From positions 4,835-68,834 of the forward strand of contig CAKSPR010000004.1 of the NCBI GenBank assembly GCA_934486455.1: DNA of 64,000 nucleotides. Direction: 5' to 3'. How positions within the stretch are numbered: the stretch's first letter is position 1; each line of letters opens with the position of its first letter. Positions 57,911-64,000 of this stretch are shown one piece after another. A model generated the notes under the pieces. It did not search any database and was not told where the DNA came from. It saw only the letters and a list, made by a program, of their open reading frames with translations. The position numbers were made by a program, and so were the translations under genes. This stretch comes from an uncultured Eubacteriales bacterium (GTDB taxonomy: Bacteria; Bacillota; Clostridia; Oscillospirales; Acutalibacteraceae).

Positions 57911-58897
57911 ATGGACATCGCAATCGAAACCATCCTACTCATAGCGGCGGCGCTGATAATGCTCATACTGCTGCTTGTCAACATCCGCATTGTTCCCCAG
58001 GCCTCGGAGTTCGTAATCGAACGGCTGGGAAAATACAAGCACACCTGGGGTCCCGGAATCCATGTTAAAATTCCTTTTTTCGATCGCATTGCAAAAACCA
58101 TTACCTTAAAGGAGCATGTGCTCGATTCGCCGCCCCAGCCGGTCATAACCAAGGACAATGTCACCATGCAGATCGACACGGTGGTTTATTACACCATTTT
58201 TGATTCTAAGCTTTTCACCTACGGCGCCGTAAATCCCATAAGCGCCCTTGAAAACCTTACCGCCACCACACTTCGCAACATCGTCGGTGAGCTTGAGCTT
58301 GACGGCACCCTTACCTCCCGCGACATCATAAACGGCAAAATGACCTCCATTCTCGACGAGGCCACCGACAAATGGGGTATCAGGGTCAACCGTGTCGAGC
58401 TTAAAAACATTATTCCCCCAAGCGAAATTCAAAACGCCATGGAAAAGCAAATGAAGGCCGAGCGCGACAAGCGCCAGACCCTGCTCGAGGCCGAGGCGCA
58501 CAAGGCTGCGGCCATTACCCGTGCCGAGGGCGACAAGGCGGCCATGATACTTGCCGCAGAGGGCGAAAGAGACGCCAGGATTGCAAGGGCAGAGGGTGAA
58601 GCCAAGGCCATTAAGCTGGCTAAAGAGGCCGAGGCCGAGGGACTTCGCATGTTGAAGGAATCCTGCCCCGATGCGGCGGTTTTGGAGCTTAAAAAATATG
58701 AATCTCTCATAAAGCTTTCAGACGGCAAGGCGGCAAAAATTATAATTCCCACCGACGCGGTAAACGCCGTTAAAACAAATGTGCTTTTTTCCGAAACTAC
58801 AGGTCTCGGAAACACCACCGTCCCCGCTCCCGAGGCTGAAAAGCCTCCCAAAACCGACGATTGCTGCGAGAGGCTTGAAAGCAAAGGAAAATTCTGA
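57911..58897 (+). CDS. SPFH/Band 7 (stomatin-like) membrane protein
   Basis: 328 aa. N-terminal membrane helix (residues 5-25), Band 7 domain (RIVPQASEFVIERLGKY to about 190), then an alanine/glutamate-rich coiled coil (AEGDKAAMILAAEGERDARIARAEG, shown in parts), and a Pro-rich tail. Like QmcA/YbbK, it should form large rings on the membrane and organise microdomains or proteases. No NfeD partner is adjacent. RBS AAGGAGAG. Confidence 0.92.
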   Translation: MDIAIETILLIAAALIMLILLLVNIRIVPQASEFVIERLGKYKHTWGPGIHVKIPFFDRIAKTITLKEHVLDSPPQPVITKDNVTMQIDTVVYYTIFDSKLFTYGAVNPISALENLTATTLRNIVGELELDGTLTSRDIINGKMTSILDEATDKWGIRVNRVELKNIIPPSEIQNAMEKQMKAERDKRQTLLEAEAHKAAAITRAEGDKAAMILAAEGERDARIARAEGEAKAIKLAKEAEAEGLRMLKESCPDAAVLELKKYESLIKLSDGKAAKIIIPTDAVNAVKTNVLFSETTGLGNTTVPAPEAEKPPKTDDCCERLESKGKF

Positions 58898-58954
58898 TTA
58901 AGAAATATCAATCAAATCTTCAGACATTACACCAATCAGTTAAACGGTATAAAA

Positions 58955-58991
58955 AACCGAGGATCGCATTTTTCCGTGATCCTCGGTTTTT
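58955..58991. terminator. Bidirectional terminator between SPFH and folC
   Basis: AACCGAGGATC (58955-58965) and GATCCTCGGTT (58978-58988), 12-base loop, with T on plus and A (T on minus) on the other flank. The genes converge here. Confidence 0.8.
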
Positions 58992-59089
58992 GTTTAACAT
59001 GTTTTATTAATTCCGTCGCGGCCGCATTCCCCATCGGGGCAGAAAGAAGACAAAACGGAAACTTCGCCGTTTTTAAAGGCCGTAAAGCC

Positions 59090-60346
59090 TCAGCCGAAAT
59101 ATTTATAGATTTCTCCCGCAAGATAAAGGGACCCAAAAATGACTATCGGCCGCCCGTTTGCCGCCTCCACGGCTCTTTTTATAAGGCCGCCGTCCACCGC
59201 CGAGGGGTACACCTTTTTAACCTTGCCTTTAAGACAATCGGCCAGTTCCTCGGCCGAAAGGGCACGGGGATTTTGCGGGGTCACGGTAATTATTTCGTCA
59301 AAAAGCGGGGTGAGACGGGACAGGGCTTTTTCATAGTCCTTGTCCCTCAGCATTCCGCAAATGCCGAAAAAACGCTCATTCGGGAAATAATTTTCAAGGG
59401 ACTGCGCCAGTGCCCTTGCACCGCCGTCGTTGTGGGCTCCGTCTAAAATTATGAGCGGCGACCTTGAGACCACCTCAAACCTTGCGGGATGCTTTACCTT
59501 TTCAATGCCCTTCAGAATTGTTTCGTCGGAAATGTCGGGAAAGGCGGTTTTTGCGGCCTCGACGGCAAGACAGGTGTTTTCGGCCTGAAAGCTTCCCGCA
59601 AGGGGCTGATGTATGCTTATGCCCTTATACATAAGATCGATGCCGAATGCCGTGTCGAAAAGCACATTTATGTCCTCTTGCTTCACCTTTTTCAGGGGTG
59701 CGCCGAGCTTTTGGGCAGTGTCTTCTATGACCGCCATTGCCTCGGGCAGTTGAGAATCGCAGGTAACAACGGGGCAGCCTTTTTTTATGATTCCGCATTT
59801 TTCGGCGGCAATTTTTTCTGTTGTATCTCCAAGCACGGCGGTATGGTCGGTAGAAATCGAGGTAATGACCGTGCAAAGGGGGGCTTCAAAAACATTGGTG
59901 GAGTCAAGTCTTCCCCCCAGTCCCGTTTCAAGTACAACCACATCGCAGTTCGTTTTTGAAAACCACAGCAGCGCGGCGGCGGTTACAAATTCAAACTCGG
60001 TGGGATGAAGGCTTTTGTCAAGACTTTCGGACGCTTTTCTGACCTCGCTTGCGACCTCGGCATAATCCACCTTTGAAATGAATTTGGAGTTTATCTGCAT
60101 GCGCTCTCTGAAATTCACAATGTAGGGAGAGATAAAGAGGCCCGTTTTAAGCCCCTTCTGTTCAAAAAGCTTCGCAAGACAGACGCAAACCGAGCCCTTA
60201 CCGTTTGTTCCTGCAACATGCACTGCCGCAAGTTTTTTTTGCGGACTTCCAAGGGCGCAAAGCAGGGCGTTTATCCTTTCGAGCCCGGGGCGGCTGCCGA
60301 ACCTAAGCAGCGAATGAGTATATTCGATAGCGGTATTGTAATCCAT
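59090..60346 (-). CDS. folC: Folylpolyglutamate synthase/dihydrofolate synthase
   Basis: 418-aa Mur-ligase-like enzyme that adds glutamate to folates. P-loop AGTNGKGSV (about residue 46), YIVNFRERM, VLETGLGGRLDSTN, and DGAHNDGG near residue 300. It starts either at ATG 60349 or, with better spacing from GGAGG (7 bases), at ATG 60346, which forms TGATG with the lysR stop. Coupled to lysR. Confidence 0.94.
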   Translation of the reverse strand: MDYNTAIEYTHSLLRFGSRPGLERINALLCALGSPQKKLAAVHVAGTNGKGSVCVCLAKLFEQKGLKTGLFISPYIVNFRERMQINSKFISKVDYAEVASEVRKASESLDKSLHPTEFEFVTAAALLWFSKTNCDVVVLETGLGGRLDSTNVFEAPLCTVITSISTDHTAVLGDTTEKIAAEKCGIIKKGCPVVTCDSQLPEAMAVIEDTAQKLGAPLKKVKQEDINVLFDTAFGIDLMYKGISIHQPLAGSFQAENTCLAVEAAKTAFPDISDETILKGIEKVKHPARFEVVSRSPLIILDGAHNDGGARALAQSLENYFPNERFFGICGMLRDKDYEKALSRLTPLFDEIITVTPQNPRALSAEELADCLKGKVKKVYPSAVDGGLIKRAVEAANGRPIVIFGSLYLAGEIYKYFG

Positions 60347-61287
60347 CATTTTTCCTCCGCCGATGAAAATATTTCCCTTTTGGCGGTTATGAGCTGCTCG
60401 ATAAACATCTGATCAAGCTTTGTCAGCTTATAATCCTCCCGCCGAATGAGCAGATCCTTATAAATACGGCTGTTGTCGGTGCAGGAAACGGTCACAAGGC
60501 CGTACCGTTCGAGCAAATCCTTCGGAACCTCCGACACCCACATGAATGTATCGGGATTTTTACAGAGCAGCTCAAACTGGCTTGCGCGTTCAAAAACAAA
60601 GATACGACGGCCGAAAGCATCGGGAAGCTCCTCCTTTTTGACCTCCGAAAGAGGGAGGTAGGGCACATATGGGTCGGCGTGGGCAATTTCGGTGTGACGG
60701 CGGAGATCGTCGGTGGTCAGCTCCGCAAGCCTTGCAAGAGGGCTTTGTCTGCTCATAAGCACCTTAAAGGTAAATTCGCAGACAAGCTCGTATGCCAGCC
60801 CCTTTTCCTCCATCATATCCTTATAATATTTATCAAAGCTTTGGGCATAGCGGATTATGCCCAGCTTCGAGCTGTCCGAAAGCACATTTTTGACCGTCGT
60901 CATGGAATTTGTCTCGGTATAATATATTTCAGCGTCCCTGTCCTTTTCAAGAAGGGTGGTAAACGCGGCGAAAGCGTCGGCCACATAGCTTGCCCGGGGA
61001 ACCGAGACGGAAAATCTTTGCTTGTCGGTTCTGCCCTGAGAAAACATGGTTTCGATGTTATCAACCTGTTTAAGCACCGTCTTTGCGTAATGAACAAAAA
61101 GCTGCCCGTCGGGCGTGAGCGTCATGCCCTTACTGCTTCGTTCAAAAAGGGTGACTCCAAGAGTGCTTTCAAGCTCCTTAATGGCGCGGCTGAGCGCCGA
61201 TTGGCCGACATAAAGGGTCTCGGCCGCCTTGTTGAGAGAATTGGTTTTTGCTATCTCAACGGCATATTTCATATGAAGCAGGTTCAT
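60346..61287 (-). CDS. LysR-family transcriptional regulator
   Basis: 313 aa. N-terminal winged HTH (AVEIAKTNSLNKAAETLYVGQSALSRAIKELE region, residues 8-45) and a ligand-binding domain. It is co-transcribed with folC, which is unusual because LysR genes are generally divergent from their targets. No obvious divergent target: the upstream gene valS lies on the same strand. Effector unknown. Confidence 0.9.
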   Translation of the reverse strand: MNLLHMKYAVEIAKTNSLNKAAETLYVGQSALSRAIKELESTLGVTLFERSSKGMTLTPDGQLFVHYAKTVLKQVDNIETMFSQGRTDKQRFSVSVPRASYVADAFAAFTTLLEKDRDAEIYYTETNSMTTVKNVLSDSSKLGIIRYAQSFDKYYKDMMEEKGLAYELVCEFTFKVLMSRQSPLARLAELTTDDLRRHTEIAHADPYVPYLPLSEVKKEELPDAFGRRIFVFERASQFELLCKNPDTFMWVSEVPKDLLERYGLVTVSCTDNSRIYKDLLIRREDYKLTKLDQMFIEQLITAKREIFSSAEEK

Positions 61288-61404
61288 GCTTTCTCCTCCG
61301 CTTAATTTACTGTGTAATATCTTTATATTGTCTTTGGAATGATATGTTTGTCGGTGCGGTAGATGTATACATATATTTTATCACAAAGCACCTATAAAAT
61401 CTAC

Positions 61405-61442
61405 AAAAACGACCCGCCGAAGCAAAAACTTTCGGCAGGTCG
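61405..61442 (-). terminator. Terminator of valS
   Basis: CGACCCGCCGAAG (61410-61422) pairs with CTTTCGGCAGGTCG (61429-61442) with one bulge and one G-U; on the minus strand five T follow (61409-61405). It lies just after the valS stop and before lysR. Confidence 0.8.
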
Positions 61443-61448
61443 AAAAGG

Positions 61449-64000
61449 TTATCTGTCAAGAGCCTTCATGCTTTCGTCGATAAGCGAAAGCTTTTTGTTA
61501 AGCCGCTCGGCGGCCTCCCGCTGGTTGTCAACAATATTCTTGGGAGCGCGGCTGACAAATGCCTCGTTATTAAGCTTTGCCATAACTCCCGCAAGCAGTT
61601 TTTCGGTTTCGGCCTTTTCCTTTTCAAGACGCTTTTTCTCGGCCTCGAAATCGATAAGCTGATCCATAGGGATATAAATTCTCGCGTCGGAGGTGACTAT
61701 CGAAACGGCTCCCGCAATATCCCACTCGCCTGCGACCTTGACCTCGCTTGCCGAAGCAAGGCGGCTGAAGAATACGGCGCAGGTCTTAAAGGTGTCGGTG
61801 TGGGCGGTGGCGATATATACCTCGGCCTTTTTGGACGCGGGAACATTCATTTCGGCGCGGCGGCTTCTTATGGCTCTGACCGCCTCCATAACGCGGGAAA
61901 ACTCGGCTTCCTCTGCGGCAAAGTTAAGAGCCTCGCAATATTCGGGGAAGTCGGCAAGCATTATTGTCTCGCCCTCGTGGGGGAGGGTCTGCCAAATTTC
62001 CTCGGTGATGAAGGGCATAAAGGGATGAAGCAGCTTCAGTGTACCCGAAAGCACATAGCAAAGAACGCCTCTCGCCGTCTTTTTGGCCTGCTCGTCCTCT
62101 CCGGTGAGTCTTGCCTTTGCAAGCTCGATATACCAGTCGCAGAAAATGTCCCATATAAAGTCGTAAAGCTTTTGCACAGCGATGCCAAGCTCAAATTTTT
62201 CGAGATTGTCGGTGACCTCCCTGACCACCCTGTTGTATATCGAAAGGATCCATTTATCCTCAAGAGCAAGTCCCTCGGGGATATAGGGTGCAGGCTCGTT
62301 ATCGTCAAGATTCATAAGCACGAAACGGGCGGCATTCCACAGCTTGTTGGCAAAGTTGCGGGAGGCCTCCACCTTTTCGGGCGTGTATCTCATGTCGTTT
62401 CCGGGACTGTTTCCGGTTGCAAGGGTAAATCTCAGGGCGTCGGCGCCGTATTTGTCTATCTCAAGCAGCGGGTCGATGCCGTTGCCGAGGGATTTGGACA
62501 TTTTCCGACCCTGTGCGTCTCTGACTATGCCGTGGATAAACACGGTATCGAAGGGGGCTTTACCCATATGCTCAACGCCCGAGAAAATCATTCTTGCCAC
62601 CCAGAAAAAGATTATGTCATATCCCGTAACAAGGGTGGAGGTGGGATAAAAATATTCGAGATCCTCGGTTTTGTCGGGCCAGCCCAGAGTCGAGAAGGGC
62701 CAAAGAGCAGATGAGAACCATGTATCAAGGGTATCGGGATCCTGGGTCAGATGATGACCGCCGCACTTGGGGCAGGTGTCCACGCCGTCCTCTTTTGTAA
62801 CGACCGTCTCGCCGCAGTCGTCGCAATACCAAACGGGAATACGGTGTCCCCACCAAAGCTGGCGGGAAATGCACCAGTCGCGGATGTTCTCCATCCAGTG
62901 GAAGTAGGTCTTTTCAAAGCGCTCGGGGATAAATTTGGTTTCCCCTGTCTTGACCGCTTCAATGGCGGGCTTTGCAAGAGGTTCCATTTTAACAAACCAC
63001 TGTCTTGAAACTCTTGGTTCAACGGTGGTGTGGCAGCGATAGCACTCGCCGACATTGTGTGCGTGAGGCTCTACCCTTACAAGGAAGCCTCCCTTTTCAA
63101 GATCCTCAACAATGCGTTTTCTGGCCTCATAACGGTCAAGTCCCTGATACTTTCCGCCGTTTTCGTTGATAACGGCACCGTCGTCGAGAACGGTTATGAC
63201 CTCAAGATTGTGGCGCAGTCCCACCTCAAAGTCGTTGGGGTCGTGGGCGGGGGTAATCTTAACAACGCCGGTTCCGAATTCCGGATCGACATAGCTGTCG
63301 GCCACAATGGGAATTTCCCTTCCCACCAGCGGCAGGGTCAGGGTCTTGCCCACCAGTGCCTTATATCTTTCATCATCGGGATGCACCGCAACGGCGGTAT
63401 CGCCCAGCAGCGTCTCGGGACGGGTGGTTGCAAGCTCGACAAAACCGCTTCCGTCGGTCAGCGGATAGCGCAGGTGCCAGAAGAATCCGTCCTGTTCGGT
63501 ATATTCGACCTCGGCATCGGAAATGGAGGTCTTGCAGTGGGGACACCAGTTGATTATGCGCTCGCCCCTGTAAATGAGTCCTTTATTATAAAGATTGACA
63601 AAAACCTCTTTGACAGCCTTTGAGCAGCCCTCATCCATGGTAAAGCGCTCTCTCGACCAATCGCAGGAGGAGCCCATTTTTCTGAGCTGTTCGGTTATTC
63701 TTCCGCCGTAGACCTTCTTCCATTCCCATGCGCGTTCAAGGAAGCCCTCTCTTCCGAGATCATCCTTTGTGACCCCTTCTTCGGCCATTGCCGCCACTAT
63801 CTTAGCCTCGGTGGCAATTGAAGCATGGTCGGTGCCGGGCAGCCACAGAGTACAGTATCCCTGCATGCGGCGGAAGCGGGTCAGAATGTCCTGAAGCGTA
63901 TTGTCCAAAGCGTGACCCATATGGAGCTGTCCGGTGATGTTGGGAGGGGGCATAACTATGGTATAAGGCTTTTTGCTTTTATCCGGCTCGGCGTGAAAAT
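61449..64000 (-). CDS. valS: Valyl-tRNA synthetase, 5' end cut off by the window
   Basis: Class I synthetase for tRNA-Val; at least 849 residues visible, about 30-40 N-terminal residues missing. The frame stays open to the window edge, reading [23 protein letters not shown] motif in GQLHMGHAL, editing domain ([12 protein letters not shown]), zinc-ribbon-like CDDCGETV...[13 protein letters not shown] in [14 protein letters not shown], anticodon domain, and a C-terminal coiled coil ([18 protein letters not shown]). The start shown by the internal Met at 63953 is not real. Confidence 0.97.
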   Translation of the reverse strand, partial: FHAEPDKSKKPYTIVMPPPNITGQLHMGHALDNTLQDILTRFRRMQGYCTLWLPGTDHASIATEAKIVAAMAEEGVTKDDLGREGFLERAWEWKKVYGGRITEQLRKMGSSCDWSRERFTMDEGCSKAVKEVFVNLYNKGLIYRGERIINWCPHCKTSISDAEVEYTEQDGFFWHLRYPLTDGSGFVELATTRPETLLGDTAVAVHPDDERYKALVGKTLTLPLVGREIPIVADSYVDPEFGTGVVKITPAHDPNDFEVGLRHNLEVITVLDDGAVINENGGKYQGLDRYEARKRIVEDLEKGGFLVRVEPHAHNVGECYRCHTTVEPRVSRQWFVKMEPLAKPAIEAVKTGETKFIPERFEKTYFHWMENIRDWCISRQLWWGHRIPVWYCDDCGETVVTKEDGVDTCPKCGGHHLTQDPDTLDTWFSSALWPFSTLGWPDKTEDLEYFYPTSTLVTGYDIIFFWVARMIFSGVEHMGKAPFDTVFIHGIVRDAQGRKMSKSLGNGIDPLLEIDKYGADALRFTLATGNSPGNDMRYTPEKVEASRNFANKLWNAARFVLMNLDDNEPAPYIPEGLALEDKWILSIYNRVVREVTDNLEKFELGIAVQKLYDFIWDIFCDWYIELAKARLTGEDEQAKKTARGVLCYVLSGTLKLLHPFMPFITEEIWQTLPHEGETIMLADFPEYCEALNFAAEEAEFSRVMEAVRAIRSRRAEMNVPASKKAEVYIATAHTDTFKTCAVFFSRLASASEVKVAGEWDIAGAVSIVTSDARIYIPMDQLIDFEAEKKRLEKEKAETEKLLAGVMAKLNNEAFVSRAPKNIVDNQREAAERLNKKLSLIDESMKALDR

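Noticed and set aside
1..64000. Prophage, insertion sequence, toxin-antitoxin or defence island
   Set aside because: No integrase, transposase, restriction, toxin or cas gene and no long inverted repeats or attachment-site duplication around the single tRNA gene.

Overview
The window looks like chromosomal DNA of a spore-forming, anaerobic Clostridia, most likely an Oscillospirales/Ruminococcaceae-type gut bacterium. The evidence is pyruvate:ferredoxin oxidoreductase, the sporulation protein SpoVAD, Firmicute-type TrmK, YmdB, Mini-RNase III and Prp protease, an L27 with a cleavable N-terminus, zinc-binding L28 and L32, strong AGGAGG Shine-Dalgarno sites and many sigma-A promoters with 17-bp spacers. 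Dockerin and cohesin domains also fit this group. There is no phage, insertion sequence, plasmid gene or CRISPR array; the window is ordinary chromosome with a few unusual genes.

Layout. 1-9.1 kb: nifJ (3' part cut off by the window edge), a secreted C39-type peptidase with a dockerin (-), then two tandem cytosolic GH36 alpha-galactosidases (+) separated by a hairpin-rich spacer. 9.1-11.5 kb: yceD-rpmF and a DUF512 radical-SAM gene (+). 11.5-18.2 kb: galE, an M18 aminopeptidase and an XRE regulator (-), divergent from a histidine phosphatase whose promoter overlaps that of the regulator; then solitary spoVAD, a small unknown gene, tRNA-Lys and an acidic zinc-ribbon protein. 18.4-19.6 kb: a branched-chain amino-acid binding lipoprotein (+). 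19.8-28.3 kb: a minus-strand housekeeping block recA-recX-rimO-pgsA-cysE-HAD-cysS, preceded by DUF1385 and prmC. 28.3-34.4 kb: a two-component system, a Ca-loop repeat lipoprotein, a pectin-lyase-fold protein and ymdB. 34.8-37.3 kb: rpmB, DUF1015 and an MscS channel.

37.5-46.8 kb (+): a CdaR-like regulator; ftsE-ftsX-M23 hydrolase activator behind a long structured leader; then livH-M-G-F and a cytidylate-kinase-like gene. The liv permease and ATPases lie 23 kb from the binding protein above and together they would make one importer. 46.8-53.4 kb: trmK and a Nif3-like protein (+), then (-) a SorE-like dehydrogenase with a transaldolase-type aldolase, a cohesin lipoprotein, an EamA transporter and a PHP phosphoesterase. 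53.5-58.9 kb (+): an L21-leader-like RNA, rplU-prp-rpmA, obg, mrnC, a second EamA transporter and an SPFH protein. 59.1-64 kb (-): lysR-folC and valS (5' end cut off).

The most interesting point is the co-occurrence of a membrane-anchored single-cohesin lipoprotein (51.0 kb) and a dockerin-tagged C39/SH3 peptidase (3.0 kb). They could form a minimal cell-surface docking system built around a peptidase rather than a cellulase. Also notable are an FtsE with a long acidic C-terminal tail, an ftsE promoter whose -35 box sits in the loop of the upstream terminator, and face-to-face overlapping promoters at the XRE/phosphatase pair.
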